64,000 bases of DNA from NCBI RefSeq assembly GCF_020085105.1, contig NC_058046.1, positions 23,711,675-23,775,674 of the forward strand, read 5' to 3'. Both the position numbers and the translations under genes were made by a program. The notes below the pieces were generated by a model. The model made no database searches. It worked only from the letters and a program-made list of their open reading frames with translations, and was not told where the DNA came from. The DNA comes from Siniperca chuatsi. Its lineage: Eukaryota > Chordata > Actinopteri > Centrarchiformes > Sinipercidae. This document shows, one piece after another, positions 1 to 11,095 of this stretch (the stretch's first letter is position 1; each line of letters opens with the position of its first letter).

Positions 1-3000
1 GTTTTATACTCATGCAGATCTGTACTTGTTCAAGACTTTGTACTTAAACAATTGTAGAAAATCCTACTGCTTAGACAACAAGCCCATGCTACTTTTTCAC
101 AAATTATGCAACCGACAGTAAGCTCAGGGTTGAGTACATCACACAAAGAGCAGACATGCTCCAGCCACAAGGGTTTCCGCCGCCCACTGCTGACATCATC
201 GGTACAGATAAACCCCACCCACCTGAGCATGGTGGTGCTGGTTTGTTTCTCAAAGAAAGTCCCGATTGAGATTCAGATTGAGATTCAGAAACAGTCATGG
301 AAATCATAAGGAACACAAACATTTTAGTCGCAGTTCATTAAATTTGTTTAGTTGAAAACTTGAACTCACCCGAAGGACTCATCAGGACCAAAGAAATGAT
401 GTCTGGCAGATGTAAAACAACAAAAAACGAATTGAGTGCAACAGGCCTCAAGCTGCAAATGTAATAAAACGGCTACTTTGCTGTCATCTTGATGCCGGTG
501 TGTGGGCGTACACAGAAAGAAGTGGGTGTGGGTGTTTTGTAGCAGGTCATACAGGTCGCTGTGTGTTGCCCTCATATGGTTGCCCTTTAATCCAACTGAT
601 TCCAACTCCGACCTGCAAGGCGAGGATCACGTGACCAGCGGGGGTAGCCGAGCTAGCATGACCAATAGAAAGCTAATTATTGATTATTGAAGAGCATGTT
701 TGTTGTCTAATAATTACAATGGCATTGAGCTGTGCTCGTCTGATATTTCTCTAGACTTCGTGATCAGAGCTGATGGAGGTCTTGATGGAGGCGACAGATC
801 AACACATTAAAGAATTTGGGGGGAAAACTGTAATAAAACTGAAATGCAGAAATTGAAAAGCAACTTATTTTGAAGAGATTCTTATGTGCTTCTTAAAATC
901 TGATTAATATTACATGAATATTCATAATGTAGCCACAAGTCCTCAGTTTGTTTCTCATGAAATATTAATTATATAGTTGTTGCATTGTTCTGATCACAAT
1001 TTGTCCAAACTAAATAGAGGAGAAAGAATAATGTGCAGGTTGAGTATCAAACTTCACTGCGTTTTTCTCTTTGCTGTAGAGAGACTTTGCTGATGACAGT
1101 TGTGTTCTTCACTGTTTACATTCTTCTACAATTCAAGCTAGCAAAGCTACCGAAAACTAGCCTAGTGATGCCTTCAGCTGTCAAGAGACTCACAGGTATT
1201 TCCATTAAAGCCATATAAAGTCATGCTAAATCAAAGATGGTGTAGGAATTCATTCCCGCTCACCAACTGAGGTTCTGCACAGCAGCATTGTGCTGCCATT
1301 ACTAATGTTGGATCATTGGCTGTTCCAATACAGTAATGCAGCATTAAAGTTTCAAATCCAGATAAATCTTAAGAAGGTATCTGTTTATACATTTTTTGTG
1401 TGTGTAGCATGGAGGGGGCTACAACTGTGCAATTCTGTATTGTATAATGACAAATAAAGCAGAACCTTGAACCACAAGTCAAAATGTCAGTTTTAGCTGG
1501 ATTTTGAAATGTTACAAAGATTTGCTCCTGTTATAAAAGCTCCATCACAAATTATATTAAACAATCATTTAAAACAAGTACAAATAGGTAATTTGCATAG
1601 TTCATTGTCATAGACATGTTTTACGACTAATTTATGAAAACCTGCAAACCCTGTTATTAATTATTAATTGTGTATATAGTCATCAGAATCATAAATAATA
1701 ATAACAATAAATAACTCACTGTTATTAACATGTTTTAAAAAGTCATTAATCTAAATGGTGCTTGTCTGTATTGAACATAAATAAAATACTTTTCCGATAA
1801 GGCTTCCTTTCTGGTCCACCTGTGGTTATTCAAATTAACCACACAGCTCACAGTGCGTTTACATACACGGGAGATCGCCGCTTCTTTCTTTTCATTCTGG
1901 AGGTCCAAATGTCTGGACGGAGAAATATCTGATTCCAGAAATGTTGATAAAGACATTTTTATTCACACAGAGTGAATAATCACATTTTGTTTTGCAGTTT
2001 AAGTCACAAGACCTGTTGGGGACACTGGTGTCATTACTGTCTCTCAGCAGGACATCATGTTTATTTGCTCTACGATAAATGATGGAACAAATTACATTAT
2101 ACTGTAGTCATTTGCATGTGTTTTGATTGAAACAAAATGTGTTAGAGGGCTGAATGATAATGGCCTGCTAAAATGTTCTTATATGATCATGGAAACAGTC
2201 CCTTCAGCTGTTCTTCTAAGAAACACAATACTTCATTAACTAGTGATGCTTATCATTTTTCCAAAAAGGAAGCATTTGTACTGAGACTGTGTCCATGTCC
2301 TGACAGGTTCATGAATATATTTGCTTGAAATTTGGTGAAGTGATCAGCATTAGACCCGGGAATAATAGATTAGACTGTGCTGAGCCATTTGACATTTTGT
2401 TGATTTTTATCATAATTATTTATATTCATTTTGCTTTTTTTCCCACTTGCCTGCAATGGTAATTTGAAAACACATAAGAGATTCTTAGAGTTTTTAGGGT
2501 CTCACTTTTGTAACTTTTTTTACTTCTTAATGTTAAACCATGTTGTTTTTTGCTCATTTGCTGTGAGTTTAGGTTGGCCTCTGTTTGATGGTATTACAAA
2601 ATATGTTCAAGGCCTTTCTGCACCAGACTGAACAGCTGATGAGGGCTGTGAAGTGAAATGAAGGGGAGGGACTGAACCCTGCAGGAAGCTTGAAGGCAGA
2701 GACTTATTTCAATGAAGTCACTGGTGTCTGTTGACTGCTTTTATCCCTCTGTCCTGGTGAGTGAAATCTGCTTCTGTCTTGCAAAGCTAGCTGAGGATCT
2801 AATACCAAAACACCAGCAGCAGCCACATGGTGCACTGCAGGGGGATGGACGTTGTTTAGAAGATGGTTTTAAGATAAGGTGCAAACAGATTTTTCTGATT
2901 TTGACAATGTTGCTCAGACTTCTGTCAAGTGCAAATAGGTTTCCTGCTCTGGACTGGAAATACTGGCGTTAAGAAAAGTTGTTTCACTCGTCTTGAACTG

Positions 3001-3018
3001 CGCTTGAAGGACATAACA
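1..3018. other. No gene recognised; upstream flank and probable 5' UTR of the EP4 gene
   Basis: No open frame here is longer than about 90 codons and none resembles a known protein. A palindromic E-box inside TCACGTGACC lies at 627-636, with a CCAAT box at 662-666 about 30 bases away, so this could be a promoter, but no transcript can be tied to it. Around 1410-1470 there is a degraded sequence ending in ATAATGACAAATAAAG followed by AACCTTGAACC, which resembles the 3' tail of an L2-type LINE. The last few hundred bases before 3019 are probably 5' UTR or promoter of the receptor gene; the short frame at 2712-2972 shows no conserved features. I see nothing else in this stretch. Confidence 0.5.
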
Positions 3019-4868
3019 ATGAATAATCAATCGATGACAGGGAGGACCATGGTCCCGACCATACCATCTATTATGTTCATTTTCGGGGTGGTTGGGAATG
3101 TCATCGCTATCGTGGTTCTTTGTAAATCTCGCAAAGAACAGAAAGAAACTACGTTTTACACGCTGGTGTGTGGACTGGCAGTCACGGACCTCCTGGGCAC
3201 ACTGCTGGCCAGTCCGGTCACCATTGCCACTTATGTGAAAGGATCGTGGCCCGGAGAGGACCCGCTGTGCCAGTACTTTGGATTCACCATGCTTTTCTTC
3301 TCTCTGTCGGGGCTCAGTATCATCTGTGCCATGTCGGTGGAGAGATACATCGCTATAAACCATGCCTACTTCTACAATGACAATGTGAACCAAAAACTGG
3401 CGGGTTTGACTCTCTTGGCGATCTACATCTCCAACGCGCTTTTCTGCGCCCTGCCGATTATCGGCTTTGGACAGGTGAAGAAACAATACCCGCAAACTTG
3501 GTGTTTTTTAGAGTGGAGGAGCAACAAGACCAGCGATGCCGTCTACTCATATATGTATGCGGGTTTCAGCTCTCTTCTTATTCTCGCCACTGTTATCTGT
3601 AACGTGCTGGTGTGCGCGGCTTTGATCCGGATGCACCGGCGATTTGTGCGCAGGATGTCGCTGGGAACCGATGTGGGGCGCAATGTGGACCCGCGAAGGA
3701 GAGGACGCAGCTTTGGGCGTCTGGCTGGTGCAGAGATTCAGATGGTCATCTTGCTCATAGGCACATCGGTAGTGGTGCTTATCTGCTCCATCCCACTTGT
3801 TGTAAGTTCTCTTTTCTCCGCTCTGTGGGTTATTTCTGTTCATTAGCAAGTTTCATGCACGGCTCTTAAATGCCATTTTTTGGACATAAAATAATTGGGT
3901 CATGCATTTTGATCCAAATCCAAGTGAATGATGATAAATTAAAGTTAAAACATATTCATTTTTGCACTAAATAACTTTTTCCTTGCCCCTTTAAAGCTAC
4001 TACTCTTGTATTCTCCTCTTTGCCCATTCTATCCATTACGCACGTTTTACGCAGGGTTCTTTTACGCAGAAATAAAGTTATTTTTGTACATGGAACAATT
4101 TGTTCATCCAATTTGATCCAAATCCAAGTGGATGATTAGAGAGGAAAGTTCAAACATATTTCTATTTGGATTAAATTACCTTTCCCTCCCTGCTCTTTTG
4201 CTGCTCCGTTGCTCCATGTTTTTTATTAGTGTCTTTCTCACTCTTCCTCTCAGAAACACACATAAGCACACCCACAGCTGCACACTCAAACATAGTTTAA
4301 AAAATGTATTCATCTGCTCTGCCTGTACTCTCTTTCCTTGCAGGCTCAGGTGTTTTTGAACCAGTTGTATAAGACTCCAGTGGAACTGCGTTTGGACAAA
4401 AACCCTGATTTACGAGCGATACGCTTCGCCTCCTTTAACCCTATTCTTGACCCCTGGATCTACATTCTGCTCCGCAAGGCTGTTCTTCTCGAGCTCATTG
4501 AGAAAATCAAGTGCTTATTTTGCAAGATAGGAGCACGGAGGCAACAGAGACAGGGAAATTTCCACTGTATAGATGCTCATCAACTCTCCTCGGTCATCTC
4601 CAACCGGGACTCCCAGACCTTTCTCTACCTACCAGAGGGAAAGGGGGTGTATACTGGAAGCTGTCATAAAGCAGACAGACTCTCTGGTTCACGAGCTTCA
4701 TCGGTCAGAAACTCGCAAGCTTCTTATTTGTATGAGCAGGGCAGCGTTGAGGCTCAGAGTAGAGAAGGGGCAAATGTAATCAGGGACCTTTCAGCCCTGC
4801 CATGCCCAAAAGACCCAGAACTTCAGGTATGGTTGAGCACTGAGATGGTGGAGGAGAAATGCATCTGA
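3019..4868 (+). CDS. ptger4: Prostaglandin E2 receptor EP4 subtype (ptger4-like), two coding exons, complete
   Basis: This is a class A G-protein-coupled receptor for PGE2, which in characterised vertebrates couples to Gs and raises cAMP. Coding exons are 3019-3801 and 4344-4868, joined in phase 0 at a GT-AG intron, giving 435 residues (human EP4 has 488, so both tail and N-terminus are shorter). The start at 3019 was chosen because it places the first helix at the usual depth; an in-frame upstream extension to 2929 looks like leader. Visible hallmarks are an N-terminal sequon (Asn3), GNVIAIVVLCKSRKEQKETT in TM1/ICL1, ERYIAINHAYFY after TM3, the prostanoid-receptor TWCF motif in ECL2 beside a second sequon (NKT), RSFGRLAGAEIQMVILLI entering TM6, and the TM7 ligand-site arginine in AIRFASFNPILDPWIYILL. 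The C-terminus EEKCI matches the EKCI end of mammalian EP4. The intron sits at the end of TM6, as in other EP receptors. Teleosts carry several EP4 paralogues and I cannot tell which one this is. Confidence 0.93.
3901..4215 (+). repeat. Local tandem duplication inside the EP4 intron
   Basis: GATCCAAATCCAAGTG occurs at 3911-3926 and again at 4115-4130, and similarity continues downstream in both copies (ATGAT, then AAAGTT, ACATAT, AAATTACC/AAATAACT and CTGCTC/CTACTC-like blocks). The unit is about 204 bases and degenerate. It is entirely intronic and does not touch the splice sites. Confidence 0.6.
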
Positions 4869-5800
4869 CTCAGTTCGCTCTGAGATAGATTGTCTACTGT
4901 CTTCTCCAAAAGTGAACTTTTACACCTCTGAAAAATGGGGGAAGGCACATAAAAATAATAAATTACTCTTCTTGTGAATTCGGGCACATGAAGCAAGAAA
5001 GAGAAACTTGAAGTGTTGTGAGCTTTATTGTCCTGCGTTCTCTGTTTCAGCACCCAGCTACCTCAAGTGATGACTATCTCTGACTGTGTGAGCAGAGTTT
5101 GTCATTTTGCCCAAAACAGATGTTGTTCTAACAGAGATGACCCACTTCTTCATGACTCAAGTGTCAGTGATGGAAACACTATCCCTCCTAATTTCAGCTA
5201 CTTTGTTCAGTCATTGTGGAAACCGTTACTGTAAAGTAGATGAGGCCAGTAGTTTAGAATAATTGAATCACAAGCTTGTGGTCAATATGATAAATGAAAA
5301 CAGTATTGAATGTGATCCTTATGAGTAATCACTGGCATGTGTGCTGCCATTGTAAGGATTGGTTTGTTTAACAAACTCTATTGTATAGTGCTTTTTGAAG
5401 GACATGTGTTAGTTCCACGACCAATGTACAGTGCAGTATTAATATGTGGTGACCACCGATGTTTTTGTTCCTCAGCCCTGGAATACACAAAAATATGTCA
5501 TCTCAAATTATAAAAAGATTGTTTTCCATCTTACAATGAGGGTACAAAGATTCCTGTGCCATAGTTATTAACACTAAATTATTTAAATCTGACTGGGAAT
5601 GTTGAACCTTTTTCTCACAGCCACAGAAAATGTGGTGTAAACCTGTTGACAGATGTAGCTTAATGTGGAGTATTAAGATGAAGATTTTTGAAAACACCTG
5701 TCAGCTTGAGAAAAATGTTTTTTTCTAAATGATCAATGTTGTGTAAAATATTGTTTGTAATAAAATTATTTTTCTCTAGGAGAAGGTTCTAGTTAATAAA
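4869..5800 (+). other. Probable EP4 3' UTR with candidate polyadenylation signals
   Basis: After the TGA at 4866-4868 there is no further coding sequence. Canonical AATAAA hexamers occur at 5759-5764 and 5795-5800 in AT-rich sequence, the first plausible 3' ends downstream of the stop. Assignment to this gene is by position only. Confidence 0.35.
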
Positions 5801-5975
5801 TCACAACTCTAAAGGGATAATCCACCCTAAATATGTATTTGTGCGCATTTATTAAATTGTATGAGTTATGTAGTTTCATCAGTATTCATGTATCGCTATT
5901 TTCCAGCACTAACATCCAGAAAATCAGGTCTCAAATCAATAGAGAGCTTATTTACAAAATGTTTTGTATCACTTA

Positions 5976-6307
5976 AGGCTTGCAAATAACAATTATTCTG
6001 CTGATTATTCTGACTTAAACGATTCATTGTTTAGTCAAAATGTCCGAAAATTGTGAAAAATACCCATCACAATTTCTCAAAACCCAAGGTGATATCTTCA
6101 GATTGCTTGTTTTGTCAAACCAGCAGTCCAAAACCCCAAATATATTCAGTGTACAATGATATAAACCGAGAAACTCTGAAATAAATCTAATTTCTGAAGC
6201 TGGTACCAGCCAGTGTTTGGCATTTTTGATTGAAAGTGGTACAAAAAATGAATCCTTTATCAAAATAGCTGCTGGGGATTAGTCATTTGTCTAATTGTTT
6301 CAGCTCT
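5976..6307 (+). mobile_element. Degraded non-autonomous dispersed element, family A
   Basis: The left end AGGCTTGCAAATAAC and right end TGTTTCAGCTCT are diverged forms of the inverted ends AGGGCTGCAAC / GTTTCAGCTCT found on other copies in this window (48149-48400 reversed, 58799-59584, 61459-61751 reversed). Shared internal blocks include TAGTCAAAATGTC, AAAATACCCATCACAATTT and CAGTCCAAAACC. It has no coding capacity. Confidence 0.65.
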
Positions 6308-7929
6308 ACTGTCAGCTATACACAATTACACAAAAAACTGAGGTTACTTAATTATACATCCCTAAATTTAAAGTTTGTAAAAGTGCTATTTTTTTAAACA
6401 AGGATTAATATTATCCTGAGATCAGTTTTTGTGATACTTTTCTTTGCCGCATTTTTTTCCAATGGCAGAAATCCTCTTTTTAATGCCTTATAATGTTAGT
6501 CAATTGACACCTTCAGCTGCTGTCTTACCAGTCTATATAATAGACTGAACTTTTGAACTCCTGTTTGTTCGAGCTTTTCCACTCAAATGAGCTTTATGTT
6601 TTAGTTTCAGCAGCTTTGAGGCACATAGTCTAACTCCTTGTCCCTGTTATTAAATCAGCTCCAGATTTTTACTTAATGTCACGGATTACATTCTTGCCTT
6701 TCTCGTTTCTCTAGTTGCTGTTAATTTTAGACAAGCTTGTTCATGTGCATTAATGCTGAGAATCAGGCCCCTCAAGATTGTACAGTGTAATGATATTTAG
6801 TTAAAGGTAGAGTTTCACATACAAGTGGCCTATTTAACAAGGTCTTTTAATTAATTTTTTAATCCGGTCTTTAAATTATGCACTTTACTTTGTATTTTGT
6901 TTAAAATATAATGTAGAATTAATGTGGACATTTACTTCAGCATTGCTTTTTTTATTTGCTGTTATATCACTTCCTATCTGTAAACATGACTTGGTGTGTG
7001 CCAAAACTGAGCAGTAATAACTGAGAACTTCTCTGTGTTCAGGATAATGAAGTGTACGCTTTATAATGCAGCTGTAAATTAACAGCCACGCTATTGTTTC
7101 ACAGCAAACATGACCTTTGACATGTCTTCATATGTTGTCAACATAAAGCGGAAGTTAATAATATGAGCACCAAGTTTCTCACACTAGTTTTTCTGTTTTT
7201 GTTTGGTGAGATCATCTCATGACCCCCATTAGCACAGATAAATTGCCCTGAGAAGAGCAGACTACACTTTTCCAAATATTATAGACAAATAAACAAAAAT
7301 TTAACACTCTGGGGTAAGGTTACATAAAATTAAGAAAAAACATCTGTTTTGGAAATGTGTCAGACACACAGAAACTGAGAAAAATAGAGAATCTTAGTCT
7401 AATGGAAAATCAGGGTCTTAGGAAGGAGACCTGGCCGAGAGAGCTTCTCTTCTGAAACAATAAACACAATCTAAGGCTCCAATTCATCGCAATTAAGCTT
7501 AAACAAGCAATGCAGTGGCTTAGGCAAACACTTTGCAGAGACGCCTAAAAGACAGAGTGTCAGAGTATCCTCCAGACTCTGGAAACAACACACATTAATT
7601 GAATTAAACTGTGAAAAATGGGATTGTACTGTAGCACTGTGTGCATGGAACAAGCCCTCCGCTTCTCAGCAATTTGATCCTCTTTGCTCTCACCAGAGTC
7701 TGCCATACCTATTGAATGTATAAATGGACAACCAATGAGGCTGATATTTACCTTCTGTGTGAACAGGTGTACATTCACATCCAATACAAATGAGCTGTGG
7801 AATAGCCTCACTGACCTCAGTCTAACACAAGTCTTCTCCAACAGTCAGCAGTAAATGAGGATTATTTGTTGGATATGTTAAGGTTGGAGGTAAAACGGTG
7901 TAGTCCCTCATTCGTCCAGAAGTGTTCCA

Positions 7930-8102
7930 TCGTAGAAAAGGTTTTAGTCGTAGTCATCTGGACACTGTTTTCAGAATCAAGACGTTTGGCTGGTCTGAGA
8001 ACTCAGAAATTATTTAATTAAATTTCTGAGTTCTCAGACCAGCCAAACGTCTTGATTCTGAAAACAGTGTCCAGATGACTACGACTGAAACCTTTTCTAC
8101 GA
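7930..8102. repeat. Nearly perfect 173-base palindromic hairpin (arms about 82 bases)
   Basis: The left arm 7930-8011 is the reverse complement of the right arm 8021-8102 with a single internal mismatch (TTTTAGTCG against CGACTGAAA), leaving a 9-base AT-rich loop centred on 8016. Flanking bases at 7929 and 8103 no longer pair. No clear target-site duplication is visible directly outside the arms. The high arm identity implies a recent origin or strong gene conversion. It carries no open frame. It could be a solo fold-back element or an inverted duplication of part of a larger repeat. Confidence 0.9.
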
Positions 8103-8871
8103 AGGCTGGAGGTAGTGATGCTTGGGTAAGAGGATCCTATGTCGTATACAACTTGACATGAACGTTGTTAAAACAGTGGAGGAAACCTGTGAAGCTGCTT
8201 TACATCAGCAGGGTCCTTCAGATGCTCTGCAGCCTGTCCCCTCTTTGCTCACTGATAAACAGCAGCTGCTCCTCCTCGTCTGCAGCCACACTCAGTTGAA
8301 AGGAACACTGAACAATCACAGTCTGGAAATATGCCAGACCCAAAGCAGAACTGATGCAGGAACTGATGAATGTCTTACGGTGGTATAATACCCTGTGCTT
8401 CTTCCCCTCAAGTGATGGAGAAAATAGGAATGAAATGTAATTCAGAGACAAAACAGTATTCTCTAAAGTGTCTTTGGTTTCTCTCACATTAGTGCGAAGA
8501 TCATCCATTGTCCATGTGACACCCATGATGCAATGTGATCTTAGTGCAAATATACTATGAGGCCTTATTTGGTGATACATTTGAATGCTCAAAGGGTCAG
8601 TTCACTTAAATTACAAAAATATATTTTCTCACATACCAAGCAGATAGTTTTGGTTTTATTTTCCCAGCATCTGAGATTTCTGCTGTTACCTCAGACAGTT
8701 TTGATGGGGACTATTTTTACGGTAGAAAGAAAACTGTTCACAGAGAGGTCTGTGGTTTCTGCAGAGCGACATAGACACTATATCTGTAAAGACATGTTGC
8801 TGTTGAATTTTTTTAATGTAATTTTTAAATGCTGTGAGCGCCACAAATGAAATTACATTCACCTTCATTGT

Positions 8872-9060
8872 ATTAAAGGGACACCCCACCAATTTTACAC
8901 ATTAAGATCGCTTTACTCATCATGAGGAGTGATACTCAAACTGTGAAAACAGTTGCATAATGTTTTCTGTGGCTCTAGAGAGATCTCTCTAAAGTCTGAC
9001 AAAATATCTGGGCTTGGGCTTTAATTAAGACTTTAAATGTTTACAGAAAGCCTGCGTTAC
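8872..9060 (+). mobile_element. Degraded dispersed element, family E
   Basis: It begins AAAGGGACACCCCACCAATT and contains TTTTACACATTAAGATC, TTTTCTGTGGCTCTAGAGAG and GGGCTTGGGCTTTAA. Copies occur reversed at 59587-59716 (closest match) and diverged at 40094-40290 in a loxhd1 intron. It is non-coding, and the terminal structure cannot be resolved from three copies. Confidence 0.55.
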
Positions 9061-10716
9061 AAACTCGAGGTGTGGAATTAGACATTTTGGCAGGGAAAGT
9101 CTGATGAAAAATGCTACTGAGTTGCATTATGGAAATAGTGGATCCTCATTTTTGGACCCTTACTAGAAACTAAAAGTCAGGATATCTTGGTCTCTGCTGC
9201 ACAGATTTTGACCCGACTTTTTGTCAAGTTTCTCAACTTAATGGAAATACAACACAAAATTTCTGAAGTGCACCATTAAGTTTGTGCCCGGAATCTCTGA
9301 CACCAGGAAAGATAAACCCCAAACTATTTGCATGTATAGATACCACTGAAAGTAAATGAGAAATACGTTTTTTTGCAATTTGCGTGAACGGACCCTTTAA
9401 CTTCAACTCAAAACCAAAAGTGTAAAAATTAGCTACAGTGCGGTTGTGTCTTTCATGTTTGCATGAGAGGAAACTGCTCACAGTCATTGTCATGTCTTAC
9501 TATTAACTATATAGTTTATTTTTTATTTATTGTAATAAAACATATAAATGTATTCTAATCTGTCTTATTTTAATTAACCCCATTGTAGTCGGGAACCTTT
9601 TCTGCAAGGAAGACCTGGCCGAGACGCAGCAACAAAATACAACATCAGTGAAACAGAAACACTCAAAATAGATATACAGTATTTTTCTTTTTTGGTAAAA
9701 TTTTGGCTTTATTATCACATCTATGTTTGAATCTACTAACATTATGTGAAGTAGCTCAGTACAGCCTGGCCGTGTGTTCAGTCTGGTATAGGGGACGGCA
9801 ATGTGAACAGCTCCAGGCTAGGAAGTATTCACCCTCCTGACTCTGTTAAATCCCACATAAATATACAGTATGTAGAGCGACTTATTTCAAAGATTTTACA
9901 GCAGAATCATGTACACCAGCAAGTTTCCATGAAATCAGCAGCTAAGTGGAGACTTTGATCTCCACTGTTATATGATACCCAAGCAACTAGGAAAAACTTA
10001 ACCACATGAGATGACCTGTCAGACAACAAGCCAATCAGACACAGATGTATGGATAGATGTACAGACATATTTTTTTGCTTTTAAATGGGAAGTAAAGTAG
10101 TTTTCAAAAATAATAAAATTAACAGCCTTATTAGTGCTCTGAGTTCTGTGTAGAAGTAGATAAAATATTTACCTATGATTAAAAGCTTTTGCCAGGAAGT
10201 GTATTTTGCTTCCAGTAGAGAGTGTCCAGTGGAAATGAAAGCATTATACCATCTGGTGATGATGCTGATATGTGTGAGTGTGTCATTAAATATGTGTGTG
10301 TGGGTGTATTCGCAAGGGTCACATTTATCAAGGTGTTTTGCACAATCCACAGTGGGTCAAATCATTTCAGGGGGTTTAGAGTCCACTGAGTCAGTAATAT
10401 CCAGAAATTTACAATTCAGATCAGTCACAGACCTCTCAAGAAATGTTTTTATGAGTGTATAAAAAACCACATATTACTGAGGAAATATGCTGCAGGAGGT
10501 TCAAATGAAATATTAATGACTGAAATCAGTGAGTAACCAGTGATCTCAGTTGTATGTCTTCCTCTTATATTGAAGACAAAATATAAAAAGGGTCATATGT
10601 GACAAAAAAGGAACAAGAAATCACACATACAAATGTAAAAAACTGGGATAAAAGAAAAGGATACAAATGTTAAAAAGATAAAAGAAGGGCATCAACCCTG
10701 GATCAGTTTGGGATCT

Positions 10717-11095
10717 AAAGCTCACTTATTAACAAATTATAACTTGTTTGTTTGTTTGTTTAAACCATACAAAAACTGAAGGGTAGAAACTACACGTTGC
10801 AGTGTTACAGAGGGCTATGTGCCAGACTATCTCTTGGCCAGGCGCAGTAAATCCTGGTGTTTCAGGAAACTGCAACTTGTTTTTAGATTTTGGCTTTTGT
10901 TCAGATCAAAACAAGATTCAACATGTTCCTCGGAGAGGTTTAGAGGTGCTGGTAGGTGGATTTTGTTACCTTTGGACAGAGCCAGGCTTGTTGTTTCCCC
11001 TTTTTTCCAGACTTTATTCTAAGCTAACCAGTTGCTGGCAGTAGCTTTATATTTACTGTATAGACATCAGTGTGGTATTCATCTTCTCATCTAAA
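10717..11095 (+). mobile_element. Partial copy of the fold-back dispersed element, family B
   Basis: The block from AAAGCTCACTTATTAAC to CATCTTCTCATCTAAA matches the core and right arm of the element at 37475-38020: AGAGGTGCTGGTAG, GGATTTTGTTACC, CAGAGCCAGGC, TTTCCCC, TAAGCTAACC, GCTTTATATTTACTGTA and AGACATCAGTGTGGTAT. A short (GTTT)n run at about 10744-10762 is internal to it. The left arm is missing, so this copy is truncated. Confidence 0.7.

Noticed and set aside
2914..3495. 193-codon minus-strand frame opposite the EP4 first exon
   Set aside because: It is the antisense shadow of a strongly conserved receptor exon and has no features of its own.
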